From Larix sibirica (taxonomy: Eukaryota; Streptophyta; Pinopsida; Pinales; Pinaceae): 22,913 nucleotides of DNA. The stretch covers positions 1 to 22,913 of the forward strand of contig NWUY0304202937.1 in assembly GCA_004151065.3 (NCBI GenBank). Reading direction: 5' to 3'. A program made the position numbers and the translations under genes. The notes beneath the pieces were generated by a model. The model had not been told where the DNA came from, ran no database searches, and saw only the letters and a program-made list of their open reading frames with translations. Positions 1-10,528 of the stretch are shown in pieces (the first letter of the stretch is position 1; each line of letters opens with the position of its first letter).

Positions 1-2560
1 CATCATCAGTAGAACCAACATAATTTCCAGTCCCAGCATAGTTCAAAAGTGTTATTACATATAAATCTAATTAACAGCTCTGAGCGTAAGTGCGCATGTG
101 CAAGAACCTCTGGTAAGTGCCAAGTAGTCAGTGCCAGTTGTCATTGCTGATAGCCAAGTATAGCCAAATCCCCTGTTTCATCACGGATTGACCGTCATAT
201 TGACTATCATTGCCAGGATGTTTTTTACCCCATAACTGCCTAACTCTATACCCCTATACACCTATACCTATACACAGCTGGTAGAATGGATGGGATGGGA
301 TGGATCCCACCCAGTCAGCATTGATATAATCTGCCCAGTAAGATTCATTAGAGGATATCTAGACTTACCTTTCATCTTAGTTCCTCCCTTAACAACCAGA
401 CTACAACACCCCTTGTTCTGATCCCCAACAAACACTTACCTCTTCAATCTTAGTAGGGGACCCCATCCCATAGGTTACTCGTACTATTTGAATCGCGCTA
501 TGAGAATCAGGTATGTGTGGGGTTCGCTGCTATATGTGACCTGTGTATCGTCGCTATCGCATTCTGTGTGATAGCGGGTATCGAGGGCATTAATCAGCAG
601 GAGCAATCACTTAGCATGCGGGGATTACTTTGTGGGCATGCGATGAATTGTATCAGCAAGGCTCGGTCGGACCGGAATAGTCCCAGTGGTACCACCGAAT
701 CTGTCCGTATCTGTCCGTCCTTTGAGCAAGTGTGATTCCAGGCCAGTTATTGCTGCTTTATGTAAGCCCTTATCTGACAAGGCAGGCAGTAGTCCATCCA
801 CCACATTGTAATACAGCCCTTGCCATAAGCTGCCAGTCATAGCGGGGCTGCTCCCCGGCTGCTAGCTAGCTGGTAATTATTGTTTCAGTGAATGGCTTCT
901 ATGGAACAACTTACTTTTTTAATAATAATAATAAGCTTTATTTACTCTTAAACCTATATACCCCATTAAATGTTCAATCCCCATCAGATCCTATAAATTC
1001 ATAAACGAGAGATCAACATATCGGAGATTAGGACAACCTTCTCAATACAAGTATGAGAAGAAGTATATATATAGTGAAATCTCTAGATCTAGAAATAATA
1101 CATAGAAAATATGAGATGATATGGCAGCATATCTCCGTTTACCTTTTCCTATTTGAGGTGTGATCCTTAGCACCACCCCCATTCCTTAAATGAACAACCA
1201 GTGGAAGAAGAATCCATGTTTGTTTTGTTGGGACAGATTTGAAAAACATTCTCCATTTGGTTTAATTTTTCCCGCTCCGCTCCTCATTTTGATGGGTTCT
1301 ATAAATTAATCCCCACAATCATCAGGGCACATAATGAATTTTCGTTCTAATGAAATAGGCCATTTAATTAAGTTTCTCTACAATAACCGAGATCCCCTGC
1401 TCCCTTCATCGGCGAGAGAAAAGTCCCCCTATAACTATATTCTGCTTATGCTGCTAGAGTTAGTTGCCTAGCTAGTAGGGGTTAAAAACAGGGATGGAGT
1501 GATGTTAATAGCGCGGGGATATGTACATGCAGTGTTTAAATGGCGCATGTGAATGGATGTTAGTGGCGAATCTACTTTGTGCAGATTCTTCTTTTTGTGA
1601 ACTAGCGCTTTGAATAGCTTCGTGCAGTTAATGAGGGGCTAGGTACACGCTGTTTATTTCACACTAACAGAGCAGAGAAGGCATTGAGCAGCATGGTTTT
1701 CGGAGCATATTGATAAAGATGTTATAGCCAGACTACAGAGAAGTATCTCATGCCCCCACTATATGATAAGATATAGAAGTCCGCCATACAAGCTCAATAT
1801 GTTTACCAATTTGACACCATACGAAGAGAGTATAAAATTTGTTACGTGATAGCAATTGAGCCGGAGTAGCGCGAGGAAAAAAAGTAGGTAGATTGAATAG
1901 AAGTATCGGGTAGGGATAGAGGGCAGAAGGTGAACCAATAGAAATAAATATTATGATGTGCCACTTTCCGGTATATAGTTGATGCTGGCCGGGATCAGTA
2001 AACAAAAGCGGTGTCTGCGAAGGTAGATCAATAGAGCAAGGGTTACACAACAGAACAGCGTGAAGTATAGTATAAGTAGAAACATTTGAATGAAGATGTT
2101 TAGAAGGATCAGCATCCTTAAAAGGAGTTGTTCACCTGAGCCCTGAGCCTTATGATGACCCAGAGATAATAAAAGGAAGTATTAGAATCAATCACGCGTA
2201 TGAAAATAAAATCCGACCTTGACTTTATATAATATGAATAGGATGGGGTGGGGAGGGGCGGGACTACAGACAAATTGTTAGATACTGACCCAAGTAAGTG
2301 AGACGGCAGGAGCTCTATGTTCTGTCGTTAAAACATGGGGGCGTCGAACATTATAACGTGCAGCAGGATGTCGGGTTACACTTTTGGGTTACACAAGCCA
2401 TATAACATACATCATAGAGCCATATAAGCTACACACAAAGCAGTGTTATATAATGGAATCTTTCGCTTTGAAGCCGCTTGTTTCCAAGATTACTTGCCTT
2501 AAGGTCATTCCAGTCAGAACTAGAAGGGCATTGCGCTAGCCGGTCATTATTAATGTTTTT
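1..2560. other. intergenic, no gene recognised
   Basis: Nothing matching a mitochondrial gene, tRNA or rRNA was seen. Small features are a TATACC-type run (246-276), GGATGGGAT-type repetition (287-307), a perfect 7-bp hairpin CGCTATC/GATAGCG with an 11-nt loop (552-576), a (TAA)n run (920-933) and a 12-bp palindrome TCTAGATCTAGA (1082-1093). A 100-codon minus-strand frame (2050-1748) has no recognisable family. Confidence 0.7.
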
Positions 2561-2695
2561 GCAACCTACCTAGCGTGCCAACTTCTCAATTCACTACTGT
2601 CGTACCCCTTAGATTGGATGGAAGTAACCCTGTAACTCAAAATTGAATGTATCTGGTTGGTACGGGACATAATCGTAATAAAAGCTATATATTTC

Positions 2696-2728
2696 GTTGT
2701 ATTATTGTCCGTGTGTCGAGCGAGCCCT
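2696..2728 (+). repeat. dispersed repeat, copy 1 (partner at 18978-19010)
   Basis: GTTGTATTATTGTCCGTG and the following GAGCGAGCCCT match the segment at 18978-19010 with a few substitutions and one base of length difference. It is a diverged direct repeat about 16 kb apart, and the flanks differ. Confidence 0.65.
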
Positions 2729-2790
2729 ATACATGGTATCGGAACTTCCTTATGCACCAGCAAGCAGCGAAGGTTTAATTGCAGGTCAGG

Positions 2791-2816
2791 AGTAGTACCT
2801 CTCTCTCTGTTGAGTA
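2791..2816 (+). repeat. dispersed repeat, 26 bp (partner at 10503-10528)
   Basis: AGTAGTACCTCTCTCTCTGT plus TGAGTA recurs at 10503-10528 with one mismatch. The core is a CT run, but the non-repetitive ends also match, so it is more than simple-sequence coincidence. Confidence 0.7.
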
Positions 2817-5262
2817 TAAGTTTAAGAAGGTATAAAGGTAAAAAGGTTTTTCATACCATCCAAGCAGTCGAGTAGCCCGGGATCCAGTCTGAGTAACCAA
2901 GCAAAGCCAAATAGCGTAGTAGCAAAACGTAGTAGCCCGGATAAATAGCGCAGCAGCTATCCAAACAGTTGTCGATTATTGACAGTAATCAATTAGCCCA
3001 TCCAAGCCAAGCAGCCCAAGTGAACAGCTCAACCAAATAGTTCCAGCAATCAATCGAAGAGATTATATGTGTTGCTACTCAGTATGTGCCTTTTTATTTA
3101 TTGATTGGATCCCGCTCGACAGGAGGTGGAGGGAGAAGATGATGAGTCACTATGTCATACCCATTCTTCTGGGAGGGTATAACCAGGAATTAGAAACCTT
3201 TCACCAAGGGATACCTTTTCACTTTGAACCTTTAGCCCTTATAAACAGAATCACCCAGGTTAACATAAGTCTTCAGCCTTTTGTTGCCTTTCAACCTTTG
3301 TATTTTACCGGCGGGGAAGGGTATTAAGCCAAGGAAAGCACAGAAGCCAATAAGACATATCCACCAGAAGCCTTTAACCAGGGCGGGCGATAAAAGGAGC
3401 TAACCGGGAGCCAGATAGATGCATCACCTAGCCTAACACACTCCGAACCTACGATATACTTAACTTCAGATTTTAAGAGCATAGGACAATCAATGTTGAG
3501 GAGCTAGAGGAGAGGGATTTGGATTTCCCCAAAGAGTCAATCAATTTTTGAAGTGTTTGAGCTGGATGATTTTGATTCTGCCCAACGGTGCTGAAGAAGC
3601 GCTTAAGTGTATCCCACAGGAACAAGATCCCTTCCTAAAGGTTTAAGTGCGGTTACTTGCTTGATATTCTATATGGATATTATATAAAGTATGAAATAAA
3701 TACTTAAGGCTTAACTCTTGTCTGTTGCCACCCCGTATCAAGTGTGCTTGGTATTAAAACAACATGACGTATAGCGCCCCTGGGTCTACTAGTTGATGTA
3801 ATAAGGTGCTTTGAAAGCAAGATCGAGATATCATTGGCAGGTATCTCTACCTGTTTTAAACCCCGAAACATAATTCATCATAGATTCTTCCTTCGTCCGG
3901 TGCAAACTACCTCCCCCAAAAATGATCTAGCAAGCAAGCTTCGTAATTTAAGCACTAGTGTGAAAGTTGTGAAATGAATTATTATTATGATGTTGGTAAA
4001 GCCCCTTTAAAATGGACCCTTTACGAAGGAATTTATAAATTGAATCAGTGCAGTAATACTCTGCAGGGAGTCATACTCCTATCGGATTTTACAAAACAAA
4101 AAGTCTGGGGTCCGCCGGCACCATTGTGGGAGACCTATATAATTAGAATCTTTGTGCGACGTTGATCGCCGTGGTGTGATTCTACAGTAATCAAAAAAAA
4201 TTTGTGTGTGGATCCGCCCTCCTTTAATTCTTTCCAATCCATATCATACCAAGACCGTCCGTCCAACTGATCCAATCCATTCCTTCCCCCGGTAGAGCGT
4301 ACGTATGACCTCTGCCTCTGTTGTAAGAAGTCTATAGATAAGTTGTAGAATTGTAGGTAGGAGGGGGTATAAGTCCGAAGGGTAAACAAGTAGGGGCAAA
4401 TGACGTGATCAAAACACGTTGATGAAATCCCATCAATAAGTTGTTCGTTGTCGAACCATCCATCCAAAAAGCATGGATCCTAGGCGACCTCTCCCTCCAA
4501 GCAGTTCCCGTAGCAGGACCAGCCGATGCCCAGTACGATAGCCTCCATTCCCACATTCTCCCATTACCCTTTCAATCTTCCCCTTTCACCTTATCCCCTT
4601 TCTACCCTTTCACAACGATATCTACGAGGAGGGTTACACTTTGAGGTTTCCCAATTAGGTATTTGTTCCCGATGAGGGTTGGTCCCCAACGAAGGTTGTT
4701 TCCAAGGAAGTTACACGTATAAATGGATACACAAGTGTCATACAGCATCGGAGGGTGCACCTATAATACAGCAGTATATTAGGTCCTTTGATTAGGTTTC
4801 CACCTTTAGTAGGATGGACGCTAAGCTGAGTAGGAGATTACCCCACAGGAACTTAGCGCTTATTATATTGAAAAGAAAGGTCTTTATTAGGCTTTTTATT
4901 AATTAGTCTTCTTCTAAGGAAGGTTCTTATAATATAAACCCCTGCAAGAGGAAGTGGGTAAGAGTCAGTGTAATATGTGCGTAAGAGTTCTTGTAAGAGT
5001 CGGTACTGTACAAGTTGTTGGACCCAAGGATGGGATAACTTTATCCTGGACGATCTAGGTGCTGAACCCCGTGAAGGAGCTTTCAAGAGAAACTTCACCT
5101 TGGCCCTTTTATTAGACCTTTCGGCTTTGATCCCGTAGCGGAGCCAATTACTTAGGCTTTTTTACACCTTTAGGAAGCTTCGCTATTGATGTTACCCCGC
5201 ACAACCTTCGCGTTTTTATTATTATTATTTCAATCCCAAAGTTACTGGTTGTATAGGGGGAC

Positions 5263-5290
5263 TTTTTCTGAACCAGTATTTTTCCCACCT
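5263..5290 (+). repeat. inverted dispersed repeat (partner ~8687-8714, minus)
   Basis: TTTTTCTGAACCAGTATTTT in this copy matches the reverse complement of AAATACTGGTTCAGAAAA around 8697-8714, and the similarity extends a little into the CCCACCT/CTCCCT flank. It is an inverted pair about 3.4 kb apart. Confidence 0.65.
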
Positions 5291-5610
5291 CCAGTAAGTA
5301 TTTATGTCCGCTACATAATAGAACTTTACCTCTTGTGTGTAGCCGCTCTCTTATAGACCTGTACAATATAATGAGTTACCCTTAACTCATATGAGAATAG
5401 CTACTGTATGTTTGGTGGCCGCTACAGAGAGACCTGTACTACAATGATTAGTGCACCTAAACCTCTATGAGAATAGCTACTGTACGTATTTATAGCCGCA
5501 TCTGAGGTATTGGTACTATGAGAATGAGCTAATGAAACAAATCTTTATAATGGCTCCTGTACATATTTGTGGCTGCTTTAAGAGCTACCTATACTACAGT
5601 TATTAGTTTT
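5291..5610 (+). repeat. degenerate ~76-bp tandem array
   Basis: Four to five diverged units are visible. Each has a start like AGCTACTGTACGTATTTATAG, then GCCGC, GACCTGTACTACAATGA and TATGAGAAT. Clear unit starts are at 5399, 5475 and 5552 (spacing 76 and 77 bp). A partial unit is at 5291 and one spans about 5323-5398. A related single copy (GCCGCTACAGACCTG, then GGGTTACCCTTT) lies at 12026-12060. No coding potential was seen. Confidence 0.75.
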
Positions 5611-8600
5611 ACTTACGTTTGCTTAACGAAGAAGTGATGGATACTGGTTGTTGCTGAACGAAGTAAGATCCACCTCCAGAGCTGGTTGGTTGGTTTGGCA
5701 TTTCTTTATTGCACATGGTTTTTTTGGCACATGGTTTCACAACAGGACATGGTTTATGCTAATGGTTTTTAAGATGGAGATCCCCCCCCTTTTACTATGA
5801 TGTGGACTTGGAGAGAGGGCACCCTTTCTTTTATTACCTATTTACATGGTCTAATACCACTTCCCATTATTTTATTGTAATATATTCTTCTCTATTTCTT
5901 ATAGCAATATTGTAACAAAGCTTTGAGTCAAGCTTTTCTATTTCTTCTTGGGCATAGCCAAAGGCTTCCCTCTTTGTACTTAAGCATAACACTAATAAAT
6001 TGTTAAGTGTTGTAGCTTAGTTTACTGTTTAAGCTACAAAATAGCTTGCTGCCCTATGTCTGAATTTCTGCAATTTTATCTTCCAGCAAGCATATAAGAG
6101 CATTACATCTAAGATATTATAATACAACTGCCTAGGTTAATACGACTTAATAAATACGACTACTTAGGGCTTATACAACTTATACATATAGGGAAGGATA
6201 CAGATCTACTACTTATAGGGAAGGAAAACAAATATTTATAACCATCCCAAAGTAGCTCGGTCTCTTGGACAAGGTGGATAATTACATATATTAATAACTC
6301 ACTGAAAGGTCTTCACCAAGGAAATGTAGGCAAGTGTAGGCATATCTATTTCATGACTTCTTCTATCTATTTTTTTATCTGTCTCTTTCTTCTCCTTTCT
6401 TTTTATATACCCAACAACACATTTACTGCTACTTACCGCAGATGAGATAACTACATAACCAGTGAATCCTTTAATATGCCTATCCATGCCTAAAAGTCAT
6501 TGTTTCGTCGATATCTGGAAAAGGACAAGGAACTTCCAGACCTTTGCCTCCCGCCCGAATTTTCCCAAAGCTATCACGATAAGTCATTGCTATGTTATCA
6601 CCGGTACTCGGGTATGATGATGAAGAAACAGTGCATGATTGTATCCTTGCATTGATGAATGGTATCTTTCCCTTTGGACAAATTATCCATACGGTATCGT
6701 TATACAGATTTTATTGCTGATCACATCCATGAAAAGAACAATAACTATTGGTAAAAATAAGAGGTAGTAAGGCTGGTTTCTACACACTCAATTGGGTTTG
6801 CTTTCCACGCACTCAATATGGATCGGGTAGTAAGTGTTCAGAAGTACCGCTTTTCTCTAATTAGGTGCTTGTGTCGTTTCGCTCAATGGGACGGCGTCTC
6901 TGTTCTCGAGCACCGAAACCATCGGCTTAAACTTCACTATCTTGAATGTGGTTAATAAGAAAAATGCACCCGAATGGAAGTTGTATCTGGGTTCAAGCAT
7001 ATCCTGGTTACTACTATTGGAAAGGTTGGTCGTTTGTCACCTTATCAATGAAAATAATTTACTAATAGCTGGCGAAAAACAGAACTAGGGCTAAAACCCC
7101 CCTAATAGAGATAAGCCAGGTGCTTTTTATAACTCTACTAGCATAAAGGGTTAGCCTATATTTGGTAGGGGCCCTTATTAAAGAGTAGGGGCGAGCGAAT
7201 GCCTGAACCACCGAGGAATATGGACTGCTAGTTTCAAGCAGGTATTCCGGTTCTCCCCCACCAACCCAACTATGTATGACCTTGTTTCATCCGGCCACCG
7301 CCCACCGAAAGGTTATAACTAAGCCTCCCCTACTATTCGGCACCCACAAACCCTACTATATAATAACCCGGGCCTGACAAGAGATAAATTCATTACAGCC
7401 CATCATGATGCAAGCCCCGTAATATGAATCGGATATGACGGACCCAGAAGCGGAATTGATGAGGTGGTTGCCCCTACTATGATGATTTGTGAGAGAACTA
7501 TCCGATCCTGATTTAAACGACTCTTCCCGGTTTTAGTGTTGGCGGTATCTGAGCCGGTTGGCTCAACATCAGGATGAATGCCAAACAGCAAAGATTGGGT
7601 GGGTGGGAGCGCGAAGAGCGGGAGTGGTAAATATATTATTGGGATTTCCCACTATATATATAAGAAAGGGTGGAAACAAGCACTCACGCTGGACTTTATT
7701 TGTTGTTAATACTATGATAATGGAATAAACCCAAACTTTGGAATCAAATGGTGGGTAAGCATTATAAATTTGGCGTGCTGAAACTTAAATGCAACAAAGT
7801 TGGCTTCTAAAAACAAGCGTGAATCGATTGAAATAGATACCTGCTTGTATGGGTATCTGAGAAATGATTCAATAATGCTGATCTTTTATTGGCCCTGTAG
7901 GCTGAGAATCGGTAACGTAATACTGGGAAACGGAGGAATTCCGTACGGATACAACTGGATTATATTACGTTTTTCAGACTTATATTGTCGGTGCTTTATC
8001 GAGTGCCAGCCAGTGCTCTATCGAACAAGTCGAAGCTTGCTTGCCCTACCATTTCTTCGGGGGTGGAATGTATGGGTAGGACGTTGCTCACTTCGTAAGG
8101 GTAAAAACGTTCCAATTCTCATGTCTCGTATGTGCGGATTCGACCGGGGTTTTGTCCAATTGGCATCAATTTGTTCCAATCCCAATCACTAGGCAGGCAT
8201 TAAATCACAAATATATCTCTCTATTTATTGAATAACCGGAACCTTATTATACATAGTAGGGCTTATTACGGAGTTCCTACTGTGAGGTGCCGAGCCAGCT
8301 CAACTAAGCATCCATTCTCAATTCCTTACTATACCTTGCTTTCTTCCTTCTCCTAAGTCATCTAACATGCCTCTCAACCATAGGGTCCTGTACCAGGGGA
8401 TCCTCCATCTCTTCAGCTAGGAAGTTGAAGGCTGACCGCAACCTTTAGATCAATATATCATTTCCTAAAATTTGAGCAAGGGATGCGCAGTGATAAATCT
8501 TGAATTAACTTGGGTGATTCATCATTCATAGATTCAGGTTGTGCTCCTTGCGTCCTTCCTTTCCATGGCCGCATTCCACTGGTTGTGCTACTGTTGGTAC

Positions 8601-8680
8601 TCTTCTCCACTGTGGCTATATATTCCCTCATGGCCTCCACAAATTACTGGAAGACATACTTTTTTCTTTTGATAATTAAA
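5611..8680. other. intergenic, no gene recognised
   Basis: GCACATGGTTT or a close variant occurs three times (5711-5721, 5727-5737, 5745-5755). TAATACGACT and AAATACGACTACTTAGGG lie at 6138-6169, followed by two ATAGGGAAGGA motifs at about 6188 and 6216. On the minus strand 7080-6490 shows long, stop-interrupted frames without a recognisable family. Otherwise this is AT-rich spacer. Confidence 0.6.
7875..8192 (+). CDS. unrecognised open reading frame, possibly spurious
   Basis: This is the longest uninterrupted frame in the window: 105 codons from ATG at 7875, or 130 from a TTG at 7800, ending at TAG. It begins MLIFYWPCRLRIGNVILG and ends VQLASICSNPNH. It is Cys- and Arg-rich, with no clear membrane segment, signal peptide or known domain. 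No promoter-like element or neighbouring gene supports it. A frame of this length is expected about once by chance in 23 kb on six frames, so it is listed only as a candidate. Confidence 0.15.
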   Translation: MLIFYWPCRLRIGNVILGNGGIPYGYNWIILRFSDLYCRCFIECQPVLYRTSRSLLALPFLRGWNVWVGRCSLRKGKNVPILMSRMCGFDRGFVQLASICSNPNH

Positions 8681-8796
8681 CTCAGGGAGGGAGAAAAAAT
8701 ACTGGTTCAGAAAAGCACTCTATCGATCGCGAGTGGAGCTAATTGAATCGATCGTTCGGTCCTTCCTTTAGTACCTTCCTCCTAAGATTATTTCAG

Positions 8797-10086
8797 CAAG
8801 TGTTATCGAACGCCCGTCCAACAGCTCTATTTGAAGCCCGTACAACGCTCGCTTAAAGTTTGGGGCCCACTAAATAGGGTAAATGAGGCAGTACCTAGAG
8901 GGTGGTTAATAGGTTGATAGCATGCACGTAAGTAAAGGCAAGTAGGGTAAAGTCAATAGCAATTTTCTAAGTGCCCGCCCACCCAATCTCATCAGTTCTG
9001 GCAGTAGTTCCTTAATAGGGCAGTTGCCACACTAGGTCACACAAAAAACATTCATCAAGTAGGCTAAAAAAGTTCATCCCAATGGTCAAAGTGCCTAAGG
9101 CAAGCCCGTCTGTCTGTCCAATCACTAAGTTTGTTGAGGCAGTGAAAGGATGGTAAACACGAAAGGTTAGGTCGTCGATTTAAGTAATCCTTCTGGCTAA
9201 AGGTAATACGGTCTAAGTGCTAACCCACCCACGGTTGTTCCGGTGCAACCCACTCACTTCCATTCATTGTGGCATCTGAAGTTAATAGCAATAATGTTCT
9301 AAGTGCTTACCCCCACCCCATTCGATCTAATAAATTCTGGTAGTAGTTCCTAGGGCAGTTCTTACAATCCCACCCACAACTTAGCTGTCCAATTGAAAAT
9401 AATCAAGTAGGCATAAGCAGTAGGTCTTCCCTAAAAGCACTAAAGGCTGTCTGTGTGCAAGTAGTTGTTGGATGAAGACTCACTGGTAAAAGCTGGGGTT
9501 GTGCGAGTGCTGTCTTAATTAATTAATTAATCATATCTGGGGGTGAAGCCCGGCCCCCAAGAAGATATAAATAGTGCGACCCCCTAAGCATTCATGAAGG
9601 CAAGTGGTTAGGAAGCCCGCCCGTACAATGACTGGACTAAGTTCAAGTCTGTGATCCGGTAGGTTGGTAAAAGGTCCAGGTGGTTGGTAGCATGGGACAA
9701 ACATGAATCCAGCAGGCATCTAAAGGTCCTAGGAAAGCTGTAAGTCCCCACCCCAAGTCCGTCTAAAGCCCGCCCGAAATTACGTATATTACGTATATAA
9801 ATATAAAGGGTGTTTATGGATAAATAGATAACATATAAAAAGGCTAAATCTAAATCCATACCCGACCCGATTCTATTCTTAAAGCAAGTGTTGTTGAACG
9901 CCCCGTCCGTGAATGCTAAAAGGTTCAGGTCTGTGAGCCAGCCTATGCAAGGGTGAGTCCAGGTGGATAGCATGCTCGGTAAGTAAAGGAAGGGTTATAT
10001 AGATGCCATACTCTATGGATCTTCCTGGTATAAAGAATGGGTTGGGCGGGCATAACTCCATCCTATCGTCCTAGGGTGGGCAGTAA
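8797..10086 (+). repeat. cluster of diverged dispersed repeats
   Basis: Several motifs recur with 70-85% similarity. AGCAAGTGTT(A/G)T(C/T)GAACGCCC occurs at about 8797 and 9883. GATAGCATGC followed by GTAAGTAAAGG occurs at about 8917 and 9967. A ~95-130-bp block (GTTAATAGCAAT, then TTCTAAGTGC, TTCTGG(C/T)AGTAGTTCC and AGGGCAGTT) occurs at 8951-9085 and 9281-9415. The frames of 60-121 codons across 9531-10061 lie within this repeat material and are not credible genes. A (TTAA)n run is at 9515-9531. Confidence 0.75.
9961..10086 (+). repeat. inverted dispersed repeat, copy A (partner 18006-18122, minus)
   Basis: GGTGGATAGCATGCTC, GTAAGTAAA, TAGATGCC, TACTCTA, GATCTTCCTGGT, GGTTGGGC and CCTAGGGTG occur in this order here and in the reverse complement of 18006-18122. 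Only short indels separate them, and identity is about three quarters or better by eye. Confidence 0.9.
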
Positions 10087-10528
10087 TAAATTAAAGAGTA
10101 AGGTGAATAGCCTTAGTCTTAAGCTTCCGAGTAAGGCCATAGGTTCCGTGTAAGCTTTAGCCTAAGTAACTTGCCTTAAGAGACCTTAGAGTTAAAGCCA
10201 GTTCAAGCGTCTTTAGAGTCGGTCTTTATTTAGCCTGAGTCTCCGGTAGAGTAAGGTGCAATTCCGGTCTACTTGCTTTAGTCTTAGCCTTAGTCCAGTA
10301 AGTTCAAGCCAGCCTTCCATCTCCATTCTTGTCAAAAGAGAATAAGCCAGAATGAAATGATCTTTCAACCAACCCTATCTCTTAGTGTCTCCATTCTTGT
10401 CAAAAGAGAATAAGAAATAGGCCTGACTTAGCTGAGCTCTAGCGAAGAAGCCAGGTAAGGTTGTTTGTGTCCATGTAGTAGTAGCTGTTTCCGTAGTAGA
10501 GTAGTAGTGCCTCTCTCTCTGTTGAGTA
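10087..10528 (+). repeat. degenerate TAAG/CCTTAG-rich region with a 27-bp exact direct repeat
   Basis: From 10095 to 10320, GAGTAAGG(T/C) and GCCTTAGTCTTA-like words recur irregularly. The 27-bp unit starting TCTCCATTCTTGTCAAAAG occurs exactly at 10320-10346 and 10388-10414, 68 bp apart, with different flanks. No gene was seen. Confidence 0.8.

Larger units (their letters stand above)
2561..5262. other. intergenic with degenerate short repeats, no gene recognised
   Basis: Between about 2863 and 3060 there are degenerate repeats of GTAGCCCGG and AAATAGCG type and CCAAGC-rich runs. At 4953-5007 GTAAGAGT(C/T) recurs several times. The + strand from 4557 to 4640 is pyrimidine-rich (CCCTTTC type). 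An 86-codon ATG frame at 3067-3327 and a 110-codon minus-strand frame at 4467-4135 match nothing I know. Confidence 0.65.

Noticed and set aside
3067-3327. 86-codon ATG frame with a purine-rich stretch inside
   Set aside because: No family, no neighbouring signal, and plant mitochondria do not use Shine-Dalgarno sites in a way that would support it.
4135-4556. overlapping minus- and plus-strand frames of 67-110 codons
   Set aside because: No recognisable motif, mutually overlapping in different frames, and length expected by chance.
6490-7080. minus-strand protein-like stretches in two frames
   Set aside because: Frames are interrupted by all three stop types and switch phase. I could not tie them to any family, and such stretches are expected by chance.
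8120-8180. possible tRNA T-arm on the minus strand (GGTCGAATCC)
   Set aside because: No matching acceptor, D or anticodon stems around it.
8458-8640. minus-strand 60-codon frame that looks slightly gag-like
   Set aside because: Only composition (Ser/Thr/Lys-rich) suggests it. No zinc knuckle or flanking retroelement domain.
9608-9973. 121-codon minus-strand open frame
   Set aside because: It lies entirely within the diverged repeat cluster and overlaps other unrelated frames. No known family.
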